From contig CAYWKS010000026.1 in NCBI GenBank assembly GCA_964458935.1, forward strand, positions 1 to 46,305: DNA of 46,305 bases, in the 5' to 3' direction. The position numbers and the translations under genes were made by a program. The notes beneath the pieces were generated by a model. It saw only the letters and a program-made list of their open reading frames with translations. It ran no database searches and was not told where the DNA came from. Origin of the DNA: CAYWKS01 sp964458935 (GTDB taxonomy: Bacteria; Planctomycetota; Phycisphaerae; Phycisphaerales; Zrk34). Below are positions 26,301-31,890 of this stretch, piece after piece. Position 1 is the stretch's first letter, and every line of letters begins with the position of its first letter.

Positions 26301-27817
26301 ATCATCAGGCTGTTGGACTGGCGGTCGGATTCGATGCGGACGCGTTGCGGCTCGCCCCGGCCGACCTGCTCGAAGAACAGGTTCGTCAACGCGCGGGCGA
26401 CCTCGCGGGCCTCGCCCTGGTCGAGTTGGACCACGCGGAACTCGCGGGCCTCGGCCTGCGGCTGGTCGGTGTCGAGCTGCTCCAGCAACGCGGCGACGGT
26501 TTGCAGGTCCGCCGCGTCGCCGGAGACGATCAGGCTGTTGGTGCGGGCATCGGCCGAGACATTGATCGACGTGCTGGCGCGGCCGCGCTCGTCGCGCCGG
26601 GTCACGCTCTGGCGGACCACGCTGGCGAGCGTGCCGGCGTCGGCGGCCTGGAGTCGGAAGATGCGCACGCTCGCCGCCTGCTCGCTGGCCTGGTCGAGCT
26701 GCTCGATGAGCTTCGCCACCGACGCCATCTGGTCGACCGGTGCGGCCACGATCAGGCGATTGGTGGTCGCATCCGCGACGATGCGCGCCGCGTCCGGGAG
26801 CGGCCGGCCGCGGTTGTCTCGCTTGCCGGGCAGGGCGGCGGCGACCGTCTCGGCCAGGGCCTCGGCATTGGCGTTGTCCAGCGCGAAGACACGCATGTCG
26901 CCCTCGACCGGGCCCCGCGTGGCGTCGAGCTGGGCCACGAGCTGCTCGGCCATGGCCAGCCGATCCGTCGGGCCCATGATCACCACCGCGTTGGTGCGCT
27001 CGTCGGCGATCGCCTGAATGCTCTCTCCGGGGTCCGGGCCGACCCGCATCGGCTTCTTGGTCTTGGGGTTGAGCACCACCTGGCTCTTGCCGCCGAGCAG
27101 GTCGTTCACGATCTTAGCCACCGTCTGCGCGGACGCCTGCTCCAGGACGATCGTCGCCATCTGCATCTGGACCATCGCGCCGGTGTCCATCAACTCGAGC
27201 AGGTCGCGGACCCGGCGGATGTTGCCCAACTGATCGGTGATGACGATGCCCTTGCCGCGGGCCAGCGGCGTGATCGTCCCGAAGCTCGAGACCATCGGCA
27301 CGAAGGTCTTGGCCGCGGCTTCGGCTTCGATGTAGTTCACCGGCAGGACGACCGTGACGATCTTGCTGTCGGGCTCGCGCTCGGCCTGGTCGAGCCCGCG
27401 CATGATCGGCAGCGGCAGCTTGCCCACGTCCTCGAGCTTCACCAGCCGCAGGAACCGCTCGGTCTCCATCAGCGTGTACCCCCGCATCGCCAGCAACAGG
27501 TTCAGCGTGTCCAGGGCTTGGGCGCGGGTGTACGGCTCGGAGTCGAAAAAGGTCAGTTCCCCGGGGATGTTCAGGTCACCCACGAGCGGCTTGCCGACGA
27601 CCTGGCTGAACCGGCGGACGACTTGGGTATATGGCGTGCCGTCGAACTGGAAGCGGATGTCGGCCGTTGGCCCGTCGGCCGGCGACGCGGCCGATGCCGC
27701 GGACGCGGCGGGGGGCGATGCGGCGGCGGCGTTGGGGTCGTCCTGGCCGAACGCCCAGGCCCCGCACAACAGGGCGGCCAGACATCCGGTGATAAGGGGC
27801 AGGCATTTCATGATCAT
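14390..27817 (-). CDS. gspD: Giant type II secretion secretin (GspD) with about 49 N-domain repeats
   Basis: Outer-membrane secretin of 4475 residues; GspD normally has 650-700. ATG 27817 overlaps the previous stop (ATGA), with AGGAG just upstream; ATG 27811 is a near alternative. Order: signal peptide (MKCLPLITGCLAALLCGAWAFG); linker; N0 domain (about 50-128); about 49 consecutive N1-type domains (153-4167, about 82 residues each), each ending like ADxRTNSLIVSA then VxxLIEQLD; the secretin barrel (4168 to about 4405), with VLIQVLLAEVTLDDDTDLGF, QYQDVGVILEVTPRIN, KVPLLGDIPLAGALF and TELLIVLTPHVV; then an acidic tail. All barrel landmarks are intact, so it should form the exit pore. Some repeats hold Arg/Gly-rich or Pro/Asp-rich inserts. 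A single uninterrupted frame of 13.4 kb with diverged repeats argues against an assembly artefact. Confidence 0.96.
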   Translation of the reverse strand: MIMKCLPLITGCLAALLCGAWAFGQDDPNAAAASPPAASAASAASPADGPTADIRFQFDGTPYTQVVRRFSQVVGKPLVGDLNIPGELTFFDSEPYTRAQALDTLNLLLAMRGYTLMETERFLRLVKLEDVGKLPLPIMRGLDQAEREPDSKIVTVVLPVNYIEAEAAAKTFVPMVSSFGTITPLARGKGIVITDQLGNIRRVRDLLELMDTGAMVQMQMATIVLEQASAQTVAKIVNDLLGGKSQVVLNPKTKKPMRVGPDPGESIQAIADERTNAVVIMGPTDRLAMAEQLVAQLDATRGPVEGDMRVFALDNANAEALAETVAAALPGKRDNRGRPLPDAARIVADATTNRLIVAAPVDQMASVAKLIEQLDQASEQAASVRIFRLQAADAGTLASVVRQSVTRRDERGRASTSINVSADARTNSLIVSGDAADLQTVAALLEQLDTDQPQAEAREFRVVQLDQGEAREVARALTNLFFEQVGRGEPQRVRIESDRQSNSLMIAAPPDDWPTIQKLLTELNQGGAGADGPAVRLFTLESADAQQLARVLIESLSRRDEWGRVRHTLSVVPDSRTNTLVVSADAEYMAEVERLVEQLDAGAATEPRQVRVFSLKAGDAWEVSRSLTQALRGATDGEVSVQPDRGTNSLIISALESDWPKVTGVIEQLNTAVTASGQPTARILKVQHTSASELAETLRNMYDRRDWRARYERPVVISPGADNSLLVFAPQEEQQQIAELLDTMDANTGVDTQREVRILALESGDARALANALGRALDGVAQAPVEVQADRSTNALIIAAARADWPTITQLVEELNETVGDAGQPATRRLELEHAKAADLAPTLQNMYDRRDWSARYERPVVVSASESDNSLLVFAMQAEQQAIGELVASMDVERTGEARREVRVFSLKSGDARQVASALSRTLGQTTRGAVEIEADRGANALIVAAGAEDWPQIEKVIEQINASVAATNEPITRTIKLDHADAQEARQTLTTMYRGRDWLVQRERPVVISAGADNNLLIYAPQDEQQQIAGLLDALDAEPNAAARREVRVLALESGDAREVGSALSRALEGTTDAPVEIQPDRSTNALIIAASPADWPTVSELVTQLNESVGDARQPATRRVALEHARAGELARTVQQMYDRRDWRARYERPVTVTANDVDNSLIVFALEAEQQAIADLVQSLDTEPAPGAERQVRVFSLKSGDAREVARSLSRTLPETTGGAVEIEADRGTNSLIIAAGADDWESIEAVIEQINASVAATTQPVTRTVKLEHADAADLERTLRNMYDRRDWSDRSERQVIFSSSDRDNTLLIYAPQDEQDAISQIIESVDVPEDDAGTLMRLIHLESAKAEDMVEALRGMEPDRDVVIRAHEPSNSLLLRAPVAKQAALEELIGSLDQSTLDQSRETRIVPLKHASGAQLASVLSQLQTEGGSSRDRWSPWRRGGSSSGETDRVIITAGPGDRTLVISAPRGRIEALASLAESLDQPEAAEGREVRTYALESGKAEELAGSLQRLFATRDRTGPEPPRFEADAAANQLIVAAAAAQFEEIDKVIEQVESAQPDPTQTRTYKLRFAEAVDLVDVLQSMLAEADDRSPRNRWVRRLDPGAATVRVAAVEATNTLVVQAPLSKLSMADELIRTFDREEAGSQIVIQSVQLSNAQAVTMADAVTAVVEARSQTARGRPGAPAQDADAVTVTAETNSNSVLVRGPADRVAEVVEMIARLDEKSTSSSVQMRVYPLSNADAATLSGSVEKLFRDALQQAQTRRAGARGRAAPVIPFSVAADTRTNSLVVSTTPAHFAVVEQLLEMLDQAPDAPDRDVRYLWLENANAFEVAGTLQALYVDRKGPDRPVIQPDYFVNAVTIVANDADLEQMEPIIAKLDKAAATSAVNVRVIPLTNARASRMADVLERLYPEMSGTRVIVEQGDRADDQDGGEVIEVYPSPLFAQPGDGNDPAPAPDDPNASGDAGPTAADPPRPAELAGPQPVTILVDEKVNALIVSGPRKDLDAIESLVFDFTYGVQSAEDEFRIFRLEHADPSAVAAMLEALFNPREKPPEPARPDRDEQREDREGRNGGRERQRQQPAPPKQVISVVADARNRNVLVRARSTHLDVIEQLIAQIDQVPRVVSEVRVFRLQNADAAQVVATLNELLESGASDEARGRTQRDRARRVEQVVEVVTDGRTEQVDLKTLVGVSANEKANSIVVAAPGEVMAVLEPIIHELDQSAAAAGEPVVRLYPVEQGDPIAMVEALREVFAAEPRANELPVIVTADVEAGRLIVSASSDTQPLVARVIEDLTAARGDEGATVRVYRLTHAEARQAATALTETMGEGAGGGRRGRGRAAPAAGLRISPDRSSNSLLVRGTDDEHERIAALLADLDKPAVESMPVRMVPLNHADADAVARVLRNVFVPRGAGGAVQQVVIESDAKARMVLVRADDATFARVKELAQNVDSTSVGRDAAPMILPLEHAQASSVAAAVSQAFAPRRGQRVEPDDLVTVVAEPDSNSLIVTASAENADRVRSLIDRLDTENAGGMRTEFILLRNARAGDLAQVLGAAAANATRGQRNSRPVVVSAEESSNALVFNGPANELNTLMTMAMQLDQASTGATTGVYIVPLETSDAGGVAQTVRDLYEQQRRTIGRGEQLDPLAVAADQRANALILVTSKSMHEQVNQWVQQVERMKPARGTPRIIPIEHADPAEVDSAIREVFGGGTDAAPVGGGRRGRANPRANPGGGGGGGSGRVETTVLAKQRAILIEAGEEDFQAIRQLAAALDASAAENRPELKVFQLEHATNTRLAQALGQTYRASNDQAPPEQRVTVTALPNSQAVVVAAPRNKLEEVSALITQLDAEQIAAQPQFRVYQLEHATPSKVLPLLRQMLASVQALSGEIVNVQADDRTRSIIITTRQQVFDEIDKAIDALDRAPAFESADVRIVTVTKADAARLAQVLNQMLTPQPGGRLSPEARALQEQVRRLRISAGDDRPLPELDLTKPIKIVSDPLAAGQAGSNQLLISSTPDNLTALAALVEVMDRVPLADEARVKLMHLSRADAGSVAATLREVFRQGRTLAGAPGTPTEGRAAPAQPTGRALVSPLNVAIDPRTNTLVVSGTVESIRLAERIVNDLDREQDEATTDLRLFTLKHADADRLASVLRAVFAEGAPAPGAEGVRTQVTRLRTVLEGQGVKTSDIAKVRPALTIQADPSTQMLVVSARADVMPLIADVVATMDVPGPRERSGVRVYPLEHAEASRVRQVITDLYAGQRPGDPAIRAEDIPTVTVDTRTNALVIVASDKTFGVIDALLKSLDTEQELALRDIRLVPLDNADAATLAPILQRMLDARVERQEALGVADAEALRVILAADPRSNAIIVGGGADGYELVRRLAEKLDTADPALQGRVRLVALDQANAGSVAATLTNLFNQRYAQAATPEVARQRPIVLPDLRTNSLLIVSNADDAKIIDGLLEQIDVERRDPTVVIEVIPLEHNDAGVVGPTIQRLFASRLVSMTPQGEPPNPQDRVDVATDPLANALVISASRENIALVRALLAKVDVEPPTETGVVKLYTLKNADAQRVSTMLQGLVSQGLYKPGTIGAQNDPLRRARELVSIVADVRTNTLIVSASKENFAVINQIIEQVDGLDDADALSDVRLYPLEHADAARLAPVLSRMFDAKRQAEIAAGASGRSLPTTVTADARTNTLIVTGSREAFGAVEAMLERLDSGEGFAAGQFRVFTLEQSTAASLEPLLARLFANRPQRDGPNDPITVIADAKTNSLLVSASPADMPLVASLVERLDKPQGQTATQVFPMADGDVAAAAQALRTLFQNQQGEPGVAISIDERMNALIVTGGEADLKRAADIVSKLDTRALTKVTEIRVLALKNADAEGLSQLLMDALTEQPQGGVDLTPNRQTVLQFVSQSDDGDKLVASALQQAILITPDRRTNTLIVRAPAENMPLLKQIIHTMDSAAPRMAEVRVFRLTNADALQMADVLIDLFRLEAGPQTTSERAVSYTLVDPAQAGDTDPAPRPGQPSATVGAADQYALSVTVDSRTNSLLIGGTRGYVELCGRIIEELDSSPAQQRKTTVYRLRNSQAVDIEASLRSFLDQERQRIVDTLGEDRIGAAQRLLEREVAVVAEQRTNALLVSASPRYYEQIIAIVQQLDQPPPQVLIQVLLAEVTLDDDTDLGFEWTLDAEVGDLGDLVTGTDFGVSTAQSTFGGFSATVTGGDLSFMFRALQSQGRLEVLSRPQILASDNQPASINVGQSVPFITNSRITDNGDTINTIQYQDVGVILEVTPRINEDGFVQMDVRPEISSIADSTVPISETVNATIFNQRTAETTISVKDGHTIVIGGLINTTDSLRENKVPLLGDIPLAGALFRSTSDSRERTELLIVLTPHVVRDLDDADMYTHEAISEIELLEPDPEDTFKRRVLEPLNRGPGANAAQPPARTKVIDLTVTDQPEPADQNPDDDDQPE
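15317..27361 (-). repeat. Array of about 49 tandem secretin N-type domain coding repeats
   Basis: Protein-level tandem array of about 246 bases per unit, covering residues 153-4167 of the giant secretin. Each unit shows VRVFxLxxADAxxLAxxL, a variable loop, VxADxRTNxLIVxA and a closing helix ending LD. I counted 49 by hand from the start and end signatures; the true number could differ by one or two. The first unit is the normal N1 of GspD. Confidence 0.9.
23798..25990 (-). repeat. Higher-order duplications: 2-domain and 4-domain units
   Basis: Within the array, domains 7-16 alternate between two types. Type A has VFSLKSGDAR and DWxxIExVIEQINASVAAT; type B has MYDRRDW, ARYERPVV, DNSLLVFA and EQQQI. 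One A-B pair occupies 25990-25553 (438 bases). A four-domain block then appears twice in tandem, 25552-24674 (879 bases) and 24673-23798 (876 bases). The DNA keeps long matches; for example CGGTCGTACATGTTGCGGAG (plus-strand sense) occurs in both the first pair and the last block. This indicates recent stepwise duplication. Confidence 0.88.
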
Positions 27818-28893
27818 GCATCTCCTGGCCGATCGGCGGTCGATCCCTCGGCCGCACTGGTCTCATCGTTGTTGCGCAAGGACGGCGGCCATTGCGCCCG
27901 CTGAAGTCGGTAGCGCTGGTCGAGGGCGCGTCCGAGGTCCAACGCCCAGTAGTCGCCGCCGATCCTGATTATGACACGACTGTAGCTGAACAGTTCGGGC
28001 TGATCCGGGTACGGCATGCGCCGGTAATCCACCATGACGATTTTTCCGCCCGCGAGGGACTGGCCGACCTTGTACCGTTGAACCTGTCCCGAGGTGGTGT
28101 CTCGAACCAGCACGTCGACCTCGTCGCCCCACTGGGGCAGTCCCACGAGGCGGAAGCGCTCGGGCCCCGGGGCCGCCGGCGACGGGGCCGGCTCCGGCTG
28201 GGCGGTCTCCGCGGCGGGCGGCGACGGGCTGGGTCGCGGCGGCGGGCGCTGGATGTACGGCCGGAGCAGATCGCGCCGCGTGATCGCCGCGTACAACCGC
28301 CGATCGTCCGAGTTGAGCGGCAGGGCATTGGGGTCATCCTCGAACGCCGCGACCTCGGTGCGGCCCGTCACCGACTCGTCGAGCACCAGTGTCGTGCACC
28401 GCGCCCGCAGCGTCGAATCCAGCGACCGGCTGACCGGCGTGATCGAGATGTCGTCCACGCTCAGCAGGTACGGCTGGTGCTGGGCGAGGTAGAGCAGGTC
28501 GACGATCCGGCTGAGCCCCCCGCGGGCCCGAACGGTCCAGCCGATCTCCTGGTACGCGCCGCGCACCCGCCGACCGGCGACCGGCTTGAGCGACAGGTGC
28601 TCGTTGCTCAGGTTCGAGCGGTTGAGCATCTCGACAAGTCGAATGCGCAGCGCCTCGCTGACCCGCAGGGGATCGCCGCCGAGCGTGCGCCGGGCGTACG
28701 AGGCGAGACGGCGGCGCGCGGCGGACTGACGGCGCGACTCGATCTCCAGCTGGTTGAGCTCCTGCTGGAGCTGGGTGATGGCGGTGCGATCGTCCGCGGC
28801 GGGGCCGAGCACGTGCTGCTGCAGGATCAGCAACAACAGCAACAGCCCGGTCGCCCCGCCGATGACCATGATCATCAGGTGTTTGCGGCTCAT
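27814..28893 (-). CDS. GspM/PilO-like inner-membrane protein fused to a GspC/PilP-like domain
   Basis: Inner-membrane protein of 359 residues. It has one amino-terminal membrane helix (MIMVIGGATGLLLLLLILQQ) and a coiled-coil stretch (about 36-70, TAITQLQQELNQLEIESRRQ). A ferredoxin-like periplasmic domain follows, of the PilO/GspM type (LSRIVDLLYLAQHQPYLLSV, with VDDISITPV). After a Pro-rich linker (PPPRPSPSPPAAE) comes a small beta-domain from about residue 245: FRLVGLPQWGDEVDVLVRD with GQVQRYKVGQSLAGGKIVMV. It resembles the homology region of GspC and PilP, the part that touches the secretin N0 domain. No separate gspC gene exists in the operon, so this fusion probably takes both roles. It overlaps its neighbours by ATGA at both ends. 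Confidence 0.8.
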   Translation of the reverse strand: MSRKHLMIMVIGGATGLLLLLLILQQHVLGPAADDRTAITQLQQELNQLEIESRRQSAARRRLASYARRTLGGDPLRVSEALRIRLVEMLNRSNLSNEHLSLKPVAGRRVRGAYQEIGWTVRARGGLSRIVDLLYLAQHQPYLLSVDDISITPVSRSLDSTLRARCTTLVLDESVTGRTEVAAFEDDPNALPLNSDDRRLYAAITRRDLLRPYIQRPPPRPSPSPPAAETAQPEPAPSPAAPGPERFRLVGLPQWGDEVDVLVRDTTSGQVQRYKVGQSLAGGKIVMVDYRRMPYPDQPELFSYSRVIIRIGGDYWALDLGRALDQRYRLQRAQWPPSLRNNDETSAAEGSTADRPGDA

Positions 28894-30491
28894 CCGGACT
28901 TGCCCCCCCTGCCACGGCCATCGCGGCGGTGCCCGGGCGGGTCGACGATGAGTTGCCTCGATGCGTCGTCGGCGGGCCGCTGCACCGGCGGCAGTTCCGC
29001 CAGGTCGACGTCCAGCTTCTGGGGAGGGGCGATGCGGAGCGACTTGCGATAGACGAAGCCGTACGGATCATCCTCGATGCTTTCGGCGCCGGAGACAAAG
29101 GCGTAGCCGGCGTCGGCGAGGCGGCGGCCGAACGCCGTGACCACCGACGCCTCGCGTGCGCGGATGTCCACGACGAGTCCGGCGTCCGAGCTGAGGCGGA
29201 GCGTGTCGATGTAGGCCTGCTCGGCGGGCGGGGCGAGGGCGCTGACGTGGGCGAGCGGGTCCAGCCAGGCGCGGCTGTCTTCGACCCAGGCGTCGACGGC
29301 CAGGGCGCGTTTCAGGTCGGTCTGCGCGGTGCGGAGTCGGCCTTTGAGATCGGTGCGGGCCTGCTGCAGGCGGAGCAACTCCGACGCCGGTCCGTAGCGA
29401 TAGGCGATCGCCCCGCCGATGACGCCGAGCAAGACGACAACGGCGGCCGCCGCGATCCGCGTGAAGCGCCGCTTCCGCGGGTCGGCGCGTCGGGCCGGTT
29501 GCTTGGGGTGCAGGAAGTCGAACGCCAGTTGCCGCGGGCGGGCCGCGCACAGGGCCAGGCCGATGACCGACACGTAGCCGGCGAACGCGTCCCGTCGCCG
29601 CGGCAGGCGGATCGCGTCGCCGGGGTCGATGACCGCGGCGCTGACGCCCAACTCGTGTTCGAGCACCTCGGCGACCGCGGACTCCACGCCCGTGCCGCCC
29701 GCGACGAGGATGCGGTCGATGACCTGCCCCCGCTGGACGGCCTGAAAGCTCTTGAGGCTGCGCGACGCCTCCATGGCCACGCCGACCACCGCGGTCGACC
29801 GGTCGGCATCGGTGACGGATTCGCCCATCGGCACGCGCACCGAACCGGCGCGGCTGAAGCCGACCGACTCGTCGAAGAACACGTCGACCTGCGTCTCGTC
29901 GGCGGTGACGGTGACGAGGACGACGCCCTGATCGGGTGTGGCGAGGCCGGCGGCGCGGACGGTCGCGAGGTTGGCGTAAGGCCGCAGGCTCAAGTGCAGC
30001 AGCTTGGCGCCGGCCGCGTCGGCGAGCTGCTGGTGATGCTCGACGGTGTGGCGGCGGACCGCCGCGGCCAGCACGTCCGAACCCAAGCCCGCCGCGTCGG
30101 GCGACTCGGCGTGGTAGTGGCTGTCGACGGTGAAGTCGATGACCGCGTCGTCGGCGCTGAACGGCAGGTCGCGCTGCACCTGGTACCGCACCATCCCGGC
30201 CAGCTCGTCGTGCGCGCTCCCGGCGGGCAGGCTCAGCGGTCGAAGCACCGCCTGCGACCGGGCGACGCTCATGACGATCGGCCGGCGCGACAACCGCATC
30301 TCGCCCAGCTTCTCACCGACGAAGCGGCCGAGCGCCGGGGCGTCCGTCGGTGACAGCGCCGGCGGCAGGTCGAACGACCCCAGCCGCACCACGCGCGGCT
30401 TGCGACCGGCGGCGTCGACGTCGGCGATGCGCAGGCGACAGGCGTCGTACTCGACCGCCACGAAGCGCGTTGTTCCCGATCGCTTGATCAT
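28890..30491 (-). CDS. gspL: GspL-like assembly protein (PilM actin-like plus PilN-like)
   Basis: Protein of 533 residues. The amino-terminal 330 residues form the actin-like cytoplasmic domain seen in GspL and PilM: RFVAVEYDACRLRIADVD, LPLSLPAG-type strand LRPLSLPAGSAHDELAGMV, RYQVQRDLPFSADDAVIDF, and IDRILVAGGTGVESAVAEVL near the nucleotide pocket. One membrane helix follows at about 342-362 (IAAAAVVVLLGVIGGAIAY), then a coiled coil and a periplasmic PilN-type ferredoxin-like domain. The arrangement is that of T2SS GspL, which connects the ATPase GspE to the inner-membrane platform. It starts 7 bases after gspK and overlaps the next gene by ATGA. Confidence 0.88.
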   Translation of the reverse strand: MIKRSGTTRFVAVEYDACRLRIADVDAAGRKPRVVRLGSFDLPPALSPTDAPALGRFVGEKLGEMRLSRRPIVMSVARSQAVLRPLSLPAGSAHDELAGMVRYQVQRDLPFSADDAVIDFTVDSHYHAESPDAAGLGSDVLAAAVRRHTVEHHQQLADAAGAKLLHLSLRPYANLATVRAAGLATPDQGVVLVTVTADETQVDVFFDESVGFSRAGSVRVPMGESVTDADRSTAVVGVAMEASRSLKSFQAVQRGQVIDRILVAGGTGVESAVAEVLEHELGVSAAVIDPGDAIRLPRRRDAFAGYVSVIGLALCAARPRQLAFDFLHPKQPARRADPRKRRFTRIAAAAVVVLLGVIGGAIAYRYGPASELLRLQQARTDLKGRLRTAQTDLKRALAVDAWVEDSRAWLDPLAHVSALAPPAEQAYIDTLRLSSDAGLVVDIRAREASVVTAFGRRLADAGYAFVSGAESIEDDPYGFVYRKSLRIAPPQKLDVDLAELPPVQRPADDASRQLIVDPPGHRRDGRGRGGKSG

Positions 30492-30498
30492 GTCAGAC

Positions 30499-31890
30499 TC
30501 AAGACCCGCGCCCGTACGATTGCGGGGGGCCGGTCACCGCGGCGGGCGCCGGGCCCAGCCGCGTAAGCTCCCGCAGCCGCAGCAGCCGGGGCGTTCGGCC
30601 GGCCGTGTCGATGACGCCTTCATACACGCACTGCGCCCCGCCGGCCGCGGCGTAGCCGACGATGCGCACGCGGTGCTGCCGCGACCGACTGGTGAGCCGC
30701 GGCGCGATCCGCTGGAACGTCTCGGCGTCGACCAGGGCCTGGTTGTAGACCCACGCGAGGGTCGCCTTCTCATCGGCCTCGAGCGCGCCGCGGGCGCCTT
30801 CGATGGAAGACGCCAGCGACGGGTCGATGCCGTCAACCGCCGCGAGCACCGCCGCGGGCGCGGTGTTGACGTTGACCAGGCCGGCCGTGCCGGGCGACCC
30901 GCCCGGGCCCCCCGAGCCGGCTTGCCGCGTGGTCAGCCGGTCCATCACCGTCACCAGTTCCGCACGCGTGAGGTCGGTGCGGATCACCGTGCCGCGCGGC
31001 CGGCCGGGGTGATCCCGCGTCAGCTCGTACTCGGCTTCGAGGAGGTCGGCCGGCTGCTCGAACCGATTGCCCTCGGCCAGGACAAGCTCGACAAACTCGA
31101 GGGTCTGATCAGACAGGCCGAGATCGTCGAGCCCGCGGTTGGCGTTGAGGTCGATCCGCGGCTCGCCGGTTGAATCGACGTCCGGGTCGCTGCTGTAGAC
31201 GGTGAACAGGCCGACCAGGCCGCGGTCCAGTTCGCCGTCGCGGTCGTCGGGGGGGAAGCGGTCGTCGCCGTCCTGTTCGGCGGGGTCGAGCAGGTCGTTG
31301 AGGTTGGCGTCCTCGCCGTAGACGATGGCCGCGGTGAATCCGCGCACCATGAGCAGCTCTTCGACGCTGGTGAACGGAGCGTTGGCGATGCGGTAGGGTT
31401 CGGGCAGGGCGCCGTAGTAGTTCTGTTCCGCGCCCGCGGGGCGGGGGTTGTCGTCGCGGTCGCGATAATCCAGCAGGGCCGCGATCTGTTCGGGGGTCAG
31501 CCGATCCAGCGCGGACAGCGCCTGTTCATCGACGACGTTCAGGTTCAGCCGCGCGGCTTCATCGCCGAGGGCGTAGCGGACCTCGGTGGGCTCGTCCGGC
31601 GCGGCCGACCAGGCAGTGAAACACCACGGGTTCGTGCCGTCGTCATCGACCACCCGCCCGGCGAGTAGGTCCGGCTGGTCGTCGAGCAGCGCGGCGGGTT
31701 CGGTGGTCTGCAGCAGCGTCATGACATGGCGCAGGCCGCTGAGCGCGGTGTGGGCGGCCTGCTCGCGGTCGGTCCGCGCGGCGGCGGCGGCGGTGTCGGC
31801 GGTGGCGCGCACGAGCAGGCTGGCCGCCGCCATCGCCGCGACCGCGATCACCACCAGCACCACGACCAGCGCCACGCCGCCTCGGCTCAT
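30499..31890 (-). CDS. gspK: GspK minor pseudopilin
   Basis: Pseudopilin-tip protein of 463 residues, longer than usual (about 300-330). ATG 31890 overlaps the gspJ stop (ATGA). The amino terminus MSRGGVALVVVLVVIAVAAM has a prepilin-type Gly but lacks Glu5, as is normal for GspK. Features follow the family: LNLNVVDEQALSALDRLTPE, AALLDYRDRDDNPRPAGAEQ, FTSVEELLMVRGFTA and LVNVNTAPAAVLAAVDG, that is, the two helix-hairpin-helix-like lobes. The extra length is an acidic segment, DGDDRFPPDDRDGELDRG, between the lobes. It would cap the pseudopilus with GspI and GspJ. Confidence 0.9.
   Translation of the reverse strand: MSRGGVALVVVLVVIAVAAMAAASLLVRATADTAAAAARTDREQAAHTALSGLRHVMTLLQTTEPAALLDDQPDLLAGRVVDDDGTNPWCFTAWSAAPDEPTEVRYALGDEAARLNLNVVDEQALSALDRLTPEQIAALLDYRDRDDNPRPAGAEQNYYGALPEPYRIANAPFTSVEELLMVRGFTAAIVYGEDANLNDLLDPAEQDGDDRFPPDDRDGELDRGLVGLFTVYSSDPDVDSTGEPRIDLNANRGLDDLGLSDQTLEFVELVLAEGNRFEQPADLLEAEYELTRDHPGRPRGTVIRTDLTRAELVTVMDRLTTRQAGSGGPGGSPGTAGLVNVNTAPAAVLAAVDGIDPSLASSIEGARGALEADEKATLAWVYNQALVDAETFQRIAPRLTSRSRQHRVRIVGYAAAGGAQCVYEGVIDTAGRTPRLLRLRELTRLGPAPAAVTGPPQSYGRGS

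Noticed and set aside
14390..27817. Idea that the giant secretin is an assembly artefact from collapsed or expanded repeats
   Set aside because: Apart from the recent 4-domain block, the repeats are strongly diverged at protein and DNA level, and the frame is unbroken for 13.4 kb. Both ends match their operon neighbours with ATGA or close coupling.
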